DNA of 64,000 nt, from NCBI GenBank assembly GCA_963798275.1, contig CAWCTB010000015.1, forward strand, positions 124,001-188,000, written 5' to 3'. This stretch comes from CAWCTB01 sp963798275. GTDB lineage: Bacteria > Acidobacteriota > Terriglobia > Terriglobales > Acidobacteriaceae. This document shows, one piece after another, positions 27,762 through 35,843 of this stretch (position 1 is its first letter; each line of letters opens with the position of its first letter). A program made the position numbers and the translations under genes. The notes beneath the pieces were generated by a model, which searched no databases, had not been told where the DNA came from, and worked only from the letters and a program-made list of their open reading frames with translations.

Positions 27762-28509
27762 TCAGTCGCCGATCACGCCTTCCAGCAGGTCGGTCTCGAG
27801 CCGTGCCTCGCGCGCCTGGCTGGTGGCGGCCAGGTGATACATCTCGGCGAATGGTCGCTGGCCCAGGTTCTTCCGCAGGCGATCGGACAGCGGCGCCTGC
27901 GTGGTGTGCTGGATGAACGCCTGGGTTTTCTTTTCGAAGCGCTCCTTGCCGATGTCGATGCGCGCGGTCACCGTCAGCGGAGCGAGCGGCTGGCGGTCGG
28001 GCAGCATGAAATCCGCGGTGTGCTGATAGAGCTTCTGCGCCCGATGCGGCGCGAGCCCCTGTTCAAAGTGCTCGGGATAGCGGTCGGTGCGGCCTGCCCA
28101 CTCGAAGGCCTGCGTCGCCAGCACTCCGGCCATGGCGTGATCGACGTGCCCGGTCAGGCCGCCGTCCGGCCCGAAGGTGAGCACCAGGTGCGGCCGGATG
28201 CGTCTTACGCGCGCCACCAGTTCTGCCGACCACGGCGTGGAAATCAACCCGGTCGAGCCCGCCGTCGGGATAGTCCAGTACCTCGTAGTGGCGGACCCCC
28301 AGCACTTTGCACGATGCCGCCAATTCCCCACGGCGGAGCGCGGCCAGCTCTTCGTTGCTCTTCGCGGCGCCACGGTTCCGCGCGGCCGTTCCGGCAGTCA
28401 GGCAGACAAGATGGACTTCGACGCCGCGCTCGCCGTAGAGCAGCAGAGTGCCTCCGAAAGCGCCGGCCTCGTCGTCAGGATGGGCAGTCACGCAAAGTAG
28501 TCGAATCAT
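27762..28509 (-). CDS. PIG-L/LmbE family N-acetylglucosaminyl deacetylase, one frameshift
   Basis: The protein has about 248 residues after removing a +1 C near 28239 (TTTCCACG). It starts MIRLLCVTAHPDDEAGAFGG with the family's zinc motif AHPDDE. SNEELAALRRGELAASCKVLGV and DYPDGGLDRVDF follow. After the shift come LVARVRRIRPHLVLTFGPDGGLTGHVDH, which holds the second metal-binding segment GHVDH, and AMAGVLATQAFEWAG. Family members remove acetyl from GlcNAc-type groups (GlcNAc-PI, GlcNAc-malate in bacillithiol, GlcNAc-Ins in mycothiol) or act on antibiotics. A bacillithiol-type role is possible, but BshA/BshC are not in the window. Cytoplasmic. Confidence 0.88.
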
Positions 28510-28775
28510 GAGGTTGGGATTTCCGTTCGGTAAGCCGAGTTGCCAATTCTCGTAAGCTACGTAATAATAAATCTTTGCCTCCAGCAGCGGGGGTCCGGTT
28601 GGCGCCACCTGAGCGCCGGCTGGGGTGTGGAGCGGCGCAGTCAGGCCGCTGGAGCACCCGTCGCCTGAGGGAAAAGCTGTCCCACAGGAGCTTTCCGGAG
28701 TTTCAACCCTTAAGCGGTTGAGGCTCTGGACGACGCGCCTGTGTGACCCTGACTAGCAGGAAAGGAACTGAATCT

Positions 28776-29045
28776 GTGCTGATGATCCGTCTGTCGCGCC
28801 GTGGTGCGCGCAAGCAACCGCATTACCGCATTGTTGTGATTGAGAAGGACCGTGCCCGTGATGGCCGCTCCGTCGAAGTCGTGGGCACCTACAACCCGCG
28901 CACCGACCCGGCCAGTATCGAGCTAAAGCGCGAGCGCGTGGACTACTGGGTGTCCAAGGGCGCGCAGTTGTCCGACCGCGTTCGCAAGATCGTGGACAAG
29001 GCCCCGGCCGCTCCGCCGAGCGAGCCGATTGCTGCCCAACTGTAA
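28776..29045 (+). CDS. rpsP: 30S ribosomal protein S16
   Basis: The protein has 89 residues starting MLMIRLSRRGARKQPHYRIV, then SVEVVGTYNPRTDP and VDYWVSKGAQLSDRVRKIV, which covers the whole S16 fold with a short C-terminal extension rich in Ala/Pro. S16 helps assemble the 30S body. GTG 28776 is favoured because AAAGGA lies nine bases upstream; ATG 28782 two codons later is the alternative. It is the first gene of the conserved rpsP-khpA-rimM-trmD-rplS block. The signal recognition particle gene ffh, which often precedes rpsP, is absent. Confidence 0.95.
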   Translation: MLMIRLSRRGARKQPHYRIVVIEKDRARDGRSVEVVGTYNPRTDPASIELKRERVDYWVSKGAQLSDRVRKIVDKAPAAPPSEPIAAQL

Positions 29046-29059
29046 CCAGGAGCCGTTGA

Positions 29060-29309
29060 ATGGCGAGTACTGCCAACATGGTAGGTCTGGTGGAAGTTCT
29101 AGCCAAGTCGCTGGTCGACAAGCCGGACGAGGTCTTTGTGGAAGCCTTCGAAGAGGGCGGCCAGACCGTCATTGAACTGGAAGTCGCGGAGAGTGACGTG
29201 GGCCGTGTGATCGGGCGGCAGGGCCGCATGGCGCGCAGTCTTGCGTACCATTTTGAACTCGGCCAGCCTGCGCACGCGTAAGCGCTACCAGTTGGAGATC
29301 GTGGAATAG
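29060..29309 (+). CDS. khpA: KH-domain RNA-binding protein (KhpA-like), one frameshift
   Basis: The protein has 82 residues after removing a +1 T near 29241 (GTCTTGCG). It reads LVEVLAKSLVDKPDEVFV, VIELEVAESDVGRVIGRQGRMARSL, then RTILNSASLRTRKRYQLEIVE. The loop GRVIGRQGR is the KH-domain GxxG RNA-binding motif. KhpA partners KhpB/EloR in other bacteria, binds many mRNAs and affects cell-wall growth. Here it lies 14 bases after rpsP with an AGGAG site and runs into rimM, the usual place for this gene in many phyla. The partner is not visible in the window. Confidence 0.9.
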
Positions 29310-29941
29310 CCGCCGAGTTCATCACCATTGCGCGCGTGCTGGGCCCGCAAGGCCGGCGCGGCGAAGTGCTGGCCGAGTTGCATACCGATTTCCCGGAGCG
29401 TTTCGACGAGCGTCGAGAGTTGACGGCTCTAGCGCCAAACGGTGGCCGCCGCGAGTTGCACCTGGAAGAGTACTGGTTCCACAAAGGCGGCGTGGTGCTG
29501 AAGTTTGCGGGCGTCGATTCGATCAGCGAGGCCGAGCGGCTTGCGGGAACCGAGATTCAGATTCCGCAAGAGCAGCGGGCCGAGTTGGAAGAAGGCGCGC
29601 ATTACGTAAGCGAGTTGATCGGTTGCGAAGTCTGGGTTAGCAGCGCGAACGGTTTGGAGTTGCTGGGTCCGATCGCCGATGTGCAGTTTGCCGGCGGAGG
29701 TGCTCCACTGCTGGTGGTTCGCCGTAAGCGTGAAGGAAGGGAAGACGAGTTCCTGGTTCCTTACGCGGAAGAGTTTTTGCAGTTGTCAAACGTGGCACGG
29801 CGGCGGATTGAGATGCAGTTACCTGAGGGTCTGCTGGAGTTGCAGGCGCCGCTGAGCGGGGAAGAGAAGCAGCGGCAGAAGATAGAAGCCGACGAGGCGC
29901 GCGCCGCTGGCGAACGGAAGAGAAGGAAGTACAGTAAGTGA
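29306..29941 (+). CDS. rimM: Ribosome maturation factor RimM, start unresolved
   Basis: The barrel domain FITIARVLGPQGRRGEVLAEL begins near 29318. PRC-barrel sequence HYVSELIGCEVWVSSANG and FLVPYAEEFLQLSNVARRRIEMQLPEGLLEL follow, giving about 200 residues plus a charged C-terminal tail (EKQRQKIEADEARAAGERKRRK). RimM binds S19 and helps mature the 30S head. No ATG, GTG or TTG lies between the upstream in-frame stop (29279) and the conserved strand. The first usable start, GTG 29336, would cut the essential first strand. I set the start at the ATA overlapping the khpA stop; a sequence error that destroyed the real start is more likely than true use of ATA. Confidence 0.85.
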   Translation: MAAEFITIARVLGPQGRRGEVLAELHTDFPERFDERRELTALAPNGGRRELHLEEYWFHKGGVVLKFAGVDSISEAERLAGTEIQIPQEQRAELEEGAHYVSELIGCEVWVSSANGLELLGPIADVQFAGGGAPLLVVRRKREGREDEFLVPYAEEFLQLSNVARRRIEMQLPEGLLELQAPLSGEEKQRQKIEADEARAAGERKRRKYSK

Positions 29942-30064
29942 GATTGGTTGGTACGCTTCGAGCTCCGCTCGGTCGCCCCGGCGACTTCACTTCGCTAAGG
30001 AGAAGGGAAGGAGAGTTTGGATGGGATTAGTCCCCACGTGCCCAGGCGCAATGGGGAGGCCGCA

Positions 30065-30892
30065 ATGAAGTTCGAGATCCTAACGATTTTTCCCGACTTC
30101 TTTCGCGGGCCGCTGGATTACGGCATCGTGCGCCGGGCGCGCGAAGCCGGGCTCATTGAAATTGGCATTCACGATCTGCGGGCGTTTACCCGCGACCGGC
30201 ACCGGACGGTGGATGACCGTCCGTTTGGCGGAGGCGAGGGGATGGTGCTCAAACCAGAGCCCATTTTCGAGTGCCTCGAATCGCTGGCGATTGCGCCGCA
30301 CGAAGAACGGTTGCAAACCGGCGCGCGCGAGACAGTGATTCTGCTGTCGCCGCAGGGTGAGTTGTTTACCCAATCGGTAGCGCAGCAGTTGACGGCACGG
30401 GAGCGCATTGTGCTGATCTGCGGACGCTACGAGGGCGTGGACGAGCGGGTCAGCGAGCACCTGGCGGACCGTGAGATTTCCGTGGGCGACTTTGTGCTTA
30501 GTGGTGGCGAGTTGGGCGCGGCGATTATCGTGGATACGGTGACGCGGCTCATGCCCGGTGCGTTGGGTAACGCAGCCTCGTCGCAGCAGGAGTCGTTCAC
30601 GGCAGCGCAGGCGGAAGCGAAAGAGAAACTTGCGGGCGAACCGCCGAGTTCGACGTGCTCTTCGGGCGGATTGCTGGATTATCCGCATTACACGCGACCG
30701 GCGGAGTTTCGCGGAATGACGGTTCCCGAGGTGCTGGTCAACGGGAACCACGACGAGATCCGGCGCTGGCGTCGTCGCAAGACGCTGGAAAAGACGTTGC
30801 GCAACCGGCCCGAGCTTTTGCAGCAGGCGGAGTTGAGCAAGGAAGATCGCAAGCTGCTGGCCGAGATTGAAGCCGGAGAAAAGCGCCGATGA
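30065..30892 (+). CDS. trmD: tRNA (guanine-N1)-methyltransferase with enlarged linker
   Basis: The protein has 276 residues. MKFEILTIFPDFF, RTVDDRPFGGGEGMVLK, ICGRYEGVDERV, SVGDFVLSGGELGA and LLDYPHYTRPAEFRGMTVPEVL show the SPOUT knot. The enzyme methylates G37 of tRNAs, preventing frameshifting, and uses SAM. The linker between the two domains is about 20 residues longer than usual (after QQESF, the stretch TAAQAEAKEKLAGEPPSSTC). A glutamate stands where Haemophilus TrmD has the catalytic-site aspartate 169, by my hand alignment. ATG 30065 fits the family start; the frame is open upstream from 30017. The gene's stop overlaps the start of the cupin gene (ATGA). Confidence 0.93.
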   Translation: MKFEILTIFPDFFRGPLDYGIVRRAREAGLIEIGIHDLRAFTRDRHRTVDDRPFGGGEGMVLKPEPIFECLESLAIAPHEERLQTGARETVILLSPQGELFTQSVAQQLTARERIVLICGRYEGVDERVSEHLADREISVGDFVLSGGELGAAIIVDTVTRLMPGALGNAASSQQESFTAAQAEAKEKLAGEPPSSTCSSGGLLDYPHYTRPAEFRGMTVPEVLVNGNHDEIRRWRRRKTLEKTLRNRPELLQQAELSKEDRKLLAEIEAGEKRR

Positions 30893-31269
30893 CTGACGCG
30901 ATGAAGATCGACCTGATCTTGAAGCGCTTCGAGAAGCCGGATGAGACGCGCGTTTTCGAGAAGGGCAAGTTTGAACTGATCGAAGTTGGCGGGATGACCA
31001 TCGGGCGTGCCACCTACGAACCCGGCTGGAAGTGGTCGGAGCATGTAGGCAAGGCGCCGGGCGCCAAGAGTTGTCAGATCGAGCACGTCGGCATGGTAGT
31101 CTCCGGCGTGGCTACGGCGGCGATGGACGATGGCCGCGTGATTGAGATGCATCCGGGCGATGTGTTTTACATTCCGCCGGGACATGACAGTTGGGTAGTG
31201 GGCGGCGAGCCGTACGTTTCGCTGCACTTTATGGGAGCGGGCGATTATGCCCGTGAACACAAGCGATAA
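30889..31269 (+). CDS. Cupin-domain protein inside the ribosomal operon
   Basis: The protein has 126 residues and overlaps trmD by the four bases ATGA, so it is translationally coupled. The single cupin barrel shows SEHVGKAPGAKSCQIEHVGMV (motif 1 region, with His), AAMDDGRVIEMHPGDVFYIPPGHDSW (motif 2, with His), and VSLHFMGAGDYA. The protein is too small for a multi-domain enzyme and may bind a metal and a small ligand. It is an insertion relative to the common trmD-rplS order. Its role is unknown; I make no claim that it works on ribosomes. Confidence 0.82.
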   Translation: MTDAMKIDLILKRFEKPDETRVFEKGKFELIEVGGMTIGRATYEPGWKWSEHVGKAPGAKSCQIEHVGMVVSGVATAAMDDGRVIEMHPGDVFYIPPGHDSWVVGGEPYVSLHFMGAGDYAREHKR

Positions 31270-31345
31270 CGGCGTGGCTTAGCCCGCCGGTACAATTTAA
31301 GATTCAGGCCGCCGCGAGGCGTCCGACAATAGAAGGAAAAAGATA

Positions 31346-31714
31346 ATGTCGAACTCTCCTATCATTGACCGTTTGATTGCCAAGACGCGGCGCACCGATT
31401 TGCCCGAATTTAAGGCCGGCGATACCGTCCGGGTGCATGTGAAGATCAAGGAAGGCGAGAAAGAGCGCGTGCAGGTGTTCGAAGGCCTGGTGATTGCCAA
31501 AAGCAAAGGCTTGCAGCCCAGCTTCATGGTCCGCAAGATGAGCTTCGGCCAGGGCGTGGAGCGTATCTTCCCGCTGAACTCCAAGGTCATCGACAAGATT
31601 GAGGTGCTGCGCTCGGCGCACGTGCGCCGCGCCAAGCTGTATTACCTGCGCGCGCTGCGCGGCAAGGCCGCCCGTCTGCGCGAAGTCGACGTGCGTTCAC
31701 GCGAGGCGCAGTAG
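31346..31714 (+). CDS. rplS: 50S ribosomal protein L19
   Basis: The protein has 122 residues. FKAGDTVRVHVKIKEGEKERVQVFEGLVIAKS, FMVRKMSFGQGVERIFPLNS and EVLRSAHVRRAKLYYLRALRGKAARL cover the whole L19 family. It sits at the 30S-50S interface. It closes the rpsP block, with an AGGAAAA site before ATG 31346. Confidence 0.96.
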   Translation: MSNSPIIDRLIAKTRRTDLPEFKAGDTVRVHVKIKEGEKERVQVFEGLVIAKSKGLQPSFMVRKMSFGQGVERIFPLNSKVIDKIEVLRSAHVRRAKLYYLRALRGKAARLREVDVRSREAQ

Positions 31715-31797
31715 GCACGGCGGAACATCTCGAATCGTGGGCCAATGCCCGCTGTGCCCTCTGAGCGCGGCGCGCTTGCCGGCGCCTTGGATTTTCG

Positions 31798-32406
31798 CTA
31801 GCGCCGATCTTTCGGGCGCACGAACTTCAGCACCGTGTGGGTCGGTGAAAAGCTGACCACCTTGACATCCACTAGGCCTGCGGCTCTTCCGGCGCCGATG
31901 ACATCGGTTTCCCTGATTTCCTGCTTGCCCTTGGGGTAGACGATCCAGAGTGCGCCCGCGCTGGCCAGCGAGGGAACGAGTTGCGCTACTCCGCCCAAAT
32001 CGGCGATTTCGCTTGCGCCAACGAAGATTAAGTCGGAGTTCTTCAGCGGCTTCGTGCCTGAGAACGATTCAGCCTGCGCACGCAAATCGCGCAGAAACGC
32101 GCTGTCGCCGATCGCAATCGCCGAAATCACCAGGCCCGGCTTGATTCCCAGCTTTTCTGTCACGCTCTTGGGGTGAAGGATCTTCTCGGCCCAGCTTTCG
32201 GCGTGTTCGCCCAACTCGAACACGGCCGAGCCTTCTGTCCATTTCAAGTGAAGCTCGCCATTCTTCGCTTTGGTTGATTGCAACGACGCGAAGGGAATCT
32301 TCAGCCGAAAGTCGCCGCGGAATAGAATCTCCGCTGTTTCCAGCAGCGCTTTGCCCTGCGAAGTCTTGCCTCCGGCACGGACGGTGCAGGCCAATTCACG
32401 ACCCAT
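31798..32406 (-). CDS. DUF3052-type conserved protein
   Basis: The protein has about 202 residues, cytoplasmic. The N-terminal half (GRELACTVRAGGKTSQGKAL, ILFRGDFRLKIPFASL) is a beta sheet of unknown function. The C-terminal half matches my memory of DUF3052: LGIKPGLVISAI, LIFVGASEIADLGGVAQLV, ALWIVYPKGKQEIRETDVI, GLVDVKVVSFSPTHTVLKFV. ATG 32406 is chosen for its GGAG site six bases upstream; an open frame extends to 32454. It converges with rplS. Confidence 0.75.
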   Translation of the reverse strand: MGRELACTVRAGGKTSQGKALLETAEILFRGDFRLKIPFASLQSTKAKNGELHLKWTEGSAVFELGEHAESWAEKILHPKSVTEKLGIKPGLVISAIAIGDSAFLRDLRAQAESFSGTKPLKNSDLIFVGASEIADLGGVAQLVPSLASAGALWIVYPKGKQEIRETDVIGAGRAAGLVDVKVVSFSPTHTVLKFVRPKDRR

Positions 32407-32693
32407 GGATGGCTCCAGCGCGATACCGACCGAGAATCTTTGACCGCGCCGCATCTGTCAACTCGAAATTGTCCCAGATGCAAGCGACAATTTACGTCAC
32501 ATGCACCCCTTTCGTGCTATCCTCTAAATGCTCAAACCGGACGCCTTCCTGACTAGACACGCAAGGTCTTCAAGCATCCCTCCGGACGGTACAACCAAGC
32601 GTTGCTGCCTTGGCACTCGGATCCTTTCTTTTCCGACTTCCAGACCGCGTAGACACTAAAGCGAACCAACAGGTAAGACGAGAGGTCGTGCTG

Positions 32694-34277
32694 ATGCGCG
32701 TTCATCTGGTAAACCCCAGCGACAACTCCTTTGGGACGGCAGTTATTACCCCACGCTGGCTCTTCGTGCTGGCAGCGGCAACGCCCGATTCGATTGGCGA
32801 TCCCGTCCTGGTCGATGAAACTCTGGAGCAGATCAACTTCGACACGATTCATGATGGGGATGTCGTGGGAATCAGCGTGCACACCGGCAATGCTCTGCGA
32901 GGCTACGAAGTTGGACGAGCCGCCCGTGCACGCGGAGCCTGGGTTGTCTACGGCGGCATTCACGCCACGCTGTACCCCGAGGAGGCGTTCGCGTTGGGCA
33001 GCGCCAATTGCGTGGTCAAGGGCGACGGCGACCAGATCTGGGCCAGGGTCGTCCGCGATTGTCTCGCAGGAAGTCCGGGCAGGATCTACGACGGTGGGAA
33101 GATCGCCGGCGATGAATTCATTGCAGCGCGCTGGGACCTGATGGACGTCGACAAGTACATGTGGGCTTCCGTGCAAACGATCCGTGGCTGCCCAAAACAT
33201 TGCTCGTTCTGCTCGGTGTGGCGCACCGACGGGCAGAAGCCCAGGCAGCGCAAGTTTCAGAGCGTCATCGACGAGATTGTCGACCTCCGCCGCCGGGGCA
33301 TTCGTTTCATCGCCCTCGCCGACGATAATTTTTATCCGGTCACTCTGACCGACCTGCGCCTGGCCAGGCAGCAAAAAAACACCGCACGGGTCGCGGAGTT
33401 GGAGCAGATACGGGAAGAACGCTTCCAGTTGATGGCCGAGCTCGCCAAGCTGCCCAAGGAGATGGTGTTCTATACCCAGATTACGATGGAAGCGGCTGAA
33501 GACGCTCAGTTCCTGGACGCCATGCGCGAGGCCAACATCAAGGGTGCGCTGGTCGGAGTGGAAGCCGTAACGCCAGAAGGTTTGAAAGCTGTTTACAAGG
33601 ATTTCAACGCTTCCGGTGAGGGATTAGTCCGGCAACTGCAGACATTCCGCGAACACGGAGTCCATGTGCTGGGCTCTTTCATTTTTGGCCTGCCTACGGA
33701 TAACCCCGATACCTTCTCGGCGACCGCCGATCTGGCACTCAAAGCGGAGATCACCTTCGCGCAGTTCGTCATGATGACGCCATTTCCGGGAACCGTCGAT
33801 TTCGAGCGGTGGGAGAAGGAACAGGCGAAAGATCCAACCTACGTGGACGGCATTCCGATCACCCGTTACTGGCTGATTCCCATCGGCGTTCGCCCGAAAA
33901 TGTTTACCCCGCATCCCACTATGAGTTCCGACGAAATTCGCGATCGCACGCAAGGGGTGTGGGACCGTTTTTACGAAATGAGCTCGATCTGGAAGCGCTC
34001 CGCGTGTACGCCCACTCTTCGCGCCCGCCTGGCATTCTGTTTCCTGTCGAAGCTCTACCGCCAGATGTATGCTGGCACGGGCATCTCCACCGACAGTGCT
34101 CGCCGCAAGAAAGCCAAGATATCGGCCCGGTGGATTGCCAGGCAATGCCGCAAGTTGTTCCAGTCGAAGCCAATGCCGGAGCTGCGTTCGCCTGACTGGC
34201 AAATGCCGCTGGTCCGGCCCGTGCGAATCGCTGTTGGCAGCGGCGACATGACGAACCCGTTTCAGATATTGGAATAG
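32694..34277 (+). CDS. B12-binding-domain radical SAM protein
   Basis: The protein has about 527 residues, intact. The N-terminus (MRVHLVNPSDNSFGT ... VVGISVHTGNALRGYEVGRAARARGAWVVYGGIHATLYPEEA) is a cobalamin-binding Rossmann fold. The radical SAM domain has RGCPKHCSFCSVWR, whose three cysteines (CxxxCxxC) bind the 4Fe-4S cluster. FIALADDNFYP, GALVGVEAVTPEGLKAVYK and GSFIFGLPTDNPDTF complete the barrel, and FPGTVDFERWEK leads to the C-terminal helical part. Related enzymes methylate unactivated carbons or rearrange lipids and antibiotics. I start at ATG 32694, where conserved sequence begins. The product is not predictable; neighbours give no pathway. Confidence 0.88.
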   Translation: MRVHLVNPSDNSFGTAVITPRWLFVLAAATPDSIGDPVLVDETLEQINFDTIHDGDVVGISVHTGNALRGYEVGRAARARGAWVVYGGIHATLYPEEAFALGSANCVVKGDGDQIWARVVRDCLAGSPGRIYDGGKIAGDEFIAARWDLMDVDKYMWASVQTIRGCPKHCSFCSVWRTDGQKPRQRKFQSVIDEIVDLRRRGIRFIALADDNFYPVTLTDLRLARQQKNTARVAELEQIREERFQLMAELAKLPKEMVFYTQITMEAAEDAQFLDAMREANIKGALVGVEAVTPEGLKAVYKDFNASGEGLVRQLQTFREHGVHVLGSFIFGLPTDNPDTFSATADLALKAEITFAQFVMMTPFPGTVDFERWEKEQAKDPTYVDGIPITRYWLIPIGVRPKMFTPHPTMSSDEIRDRTQGVWDRFYEMSSIWKRSACTPTLRARLAFCFLSKLYRQMYAGTGISTDSARRKKAKISARWIARQCRKLFQSKPMPELRSPDWQMPLVRPVRIAVGSGDMTNPFQILE

Positions 34278-34354
34278 GTTCGGCGTTGGTATCGGCGCGA
34301 TACATCACCGCTGCCAATTATCGGTCGGAATCTTCCGACGGTGGCTACAAACAC

Positions 34355-34388
34355 GAAACCCCGCTCGACGGAGAACAAGCGGGGTTTC
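34355..34388. terminator. Strong hairpin terminator, possibly bidirectional
   Basis: An 11-bp perfect stem GAAACCCCGCT/AGCGGGGTTTC with a 12-base loop lies between the radical SAM gene and the convergent 40-residue membrane protein gene. The A and T at the stem ends could serve both directions, but the T-run is short. Confidence 0.65.
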
Positions 34389-34445
34389 GTTGCGCACGCT
34401 GGTTTTGCGTGCAACCTCGATTCGTCCCGGGGGAGGGAGAATCGA

Positions 34446-34568
34446 CTAAAGCTTCACGGCCGCTTCCAGCAGGCCTATGGTGGCAGCGATAAAGAGCGCG
34501 AGCGCCAGGGTATTCATGGTCAAGCGGATCGCAACGTTGTCAATCAGCCAGTTATATTTCGCGTCCAT
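34446..34568 (-). CDS. 40-residue single-span membrane microprotein
   Basis: ATG 34568 is preceded by AAGGAGAT at five bases, an almost ideal site. The encoded peptide is a short polar N-terminus (MDAKYNWLIDNVA) plus one hydrophobic helix (MNTLALALFIAATIGLLEAA) ending VKL. Nothing else in the frame upstream looks coding. The strong ribosome-binding site makes it likely real; the function is unknown. Confidence 0.6.
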   Translation of the reverse strand: MDAKYNWLIDNVAIRLTMNTLALALFIAATIGLLEAAVKL

Positions 34569-34866
34569 AACGATCTCCTTCAGATTTGGGTTGCGTCCGG
34601 CAATGCGCTTTGGCTCTACCGGTTCAACTTCTACCGACATATACGGCCGAGCTGCGAAAAGGTTCCGTTACGGTTTGGTGAAAGGTGTTTAGCGACAGCG
34701 CAACCGTGGCTAAGTGCTGCTAAATGAGGGCGAGAGTCAGTGGATAGTGGGCAGTGAATAGTGGATAGTGGGTTCCAGGACCACACGTAAAATCCGGCTT
34801 CTACCCGGCGCCGTACCCTTTCAATGGTCCGTTGGTACACGAACTGCAAATGCTATCCACCATCCA
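34569..34866. repeat. Intergenic region with ATAGTGG-type short repeats
   Basis: Near 34738-34770 the motif GTGGATAGTGG and variants recur (GTGGATAGTGGGCAGTGAA, TAGTGGATAGTGGG), and the complement CTATCCACCATCCACTAC ends at the DUF72 stop. The same motif borders two other genes. No gene seen. Confidence 0.5.
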
Positions 34867-35766
34867 CTACTTAGCCGCGATCTCGCCCAGTTCCCAGTAG
34901 CGCTGTAACAGCGTCTCCGGAACCTTCACTGGACCACCCTGCAACATGCTCTTGAGTTGCAAGGCATTGACCGCGGCCTTACCTTCGAAGTGGTTGTTGG
35001 TTACGACAAATGTCTTCCTCGCTTTCTCGGCGATGGCGTCGATCCGCGCTTTCCAGCGTTCCAGCTCCGGCTCGGTGTAGAGATAGTTGTAGCGATCGTT
35101 GCGCGAGTCGCTGTCGAACCATTGGTCGTAGTTGCGGCCGTGTAGACGCACGTAGCCGATCGGTGCTGTCACGTATTCCGAGGGCCGCACGGCCTGTCCG
35201 AGCTTGGGCTGGTCGATGTTGCAGAAGGCGACGCCTTTCTCGGCGAAGTAGCGCAGCGTTGCTTCGTTGGTCCAACTGTTGTGCCTCACTTCAACGACCA
35301 GCGGATACTGCTTGAACTTTTCGATCACCAAGTCAAGATGATCGCGATTGGCGTTCGTGTTCTTGAACGAAATAGGGAACTGAATCAGCAGAGCGCCGAG
35401 CATGTTCTCACCGGCGATGGAGTCAAGTCCTTCTTTCGCCAGGCGCTCGTCTTTTTCGGTTGCGTGGATCGTTGCTGCCGAGGTGCTCTCGACCACGGCG
35501 ATCGGCGAATGCGTGAACGCCCGGTTGAGCTTGGCGGTGAAAACGAAATCAGGATTTACCGCGCGGGCTTTGCGGCTCCACAGCTTGCCCCACTCCGGCT
35601 TGATGTGGCCGTAGAACGAGGTGTTGATTTCCAGCAGATCGATGTACTGCGCCAGGTATTCCACCGGATGTTGCGACTTCTTAATCTGCGCCGGGTAGAC
35701 GATGCCTTCCCAGTCCTTGTACGACCAGCCCGCCGTCCCCACGTAAATTCGACCGCTTTCCGCCAT
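34867..35766 (-). CDS. DUF72-domain protein (TIM-barrel-like)
   Basis: The protein has 299 residues. The opening IYVGTAGWSYKDWEGIVYP, then YAQ-like region AQYIDLLEINTSFYGHIKP, FVFTAKLNRAFTH, LGALLIQFPISFKN, PLVVEVRHNSWTNEAT, IGYVRLHGRNYDQWFD, and VVTNNHFEGKAAVNALQLKSML are the classic DUF72 segments. The structure is a TIM barrel; the biochemical role is unknown despite very wide distribution. Cytoplasmic, monocistronic. Confidence 0.9.
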   Translation of the reverse strand: MAESGRIYVGTAGWSYKDWEGIVYPAQIKKSQHPVEYLAQYIDLLEINTSFYGHIKPEWGKLWSRKARAVNPDFVFTAKLNRAFTHSPIAVVESTSAATIHATEKDERLAKEGLDSIAGENMLGALLIQFPISFKNTNANRDHLDLVIEKFKQYPLVVEVRHNSWTNEATLRYFAEKGVAFCNIDQPKLGQAVRPSEYVTAPIGYVRLHGRNYDQWFDSDSRNDRYNYLYTEPELERWKARIDAIAEKARKTFVVTNNHFEGKAAVNALQLKSMLQGGPVKVPETLLQRYWELGEIAAK

Positions 35767-35843
35767 GCGAAGGGCAGGTTAGCACAGGGTTGGGGCGGGC
35801 GAGCGCGCGAGGAAGCCGATGTTGGCTTCCGCCGAAGATGTCG

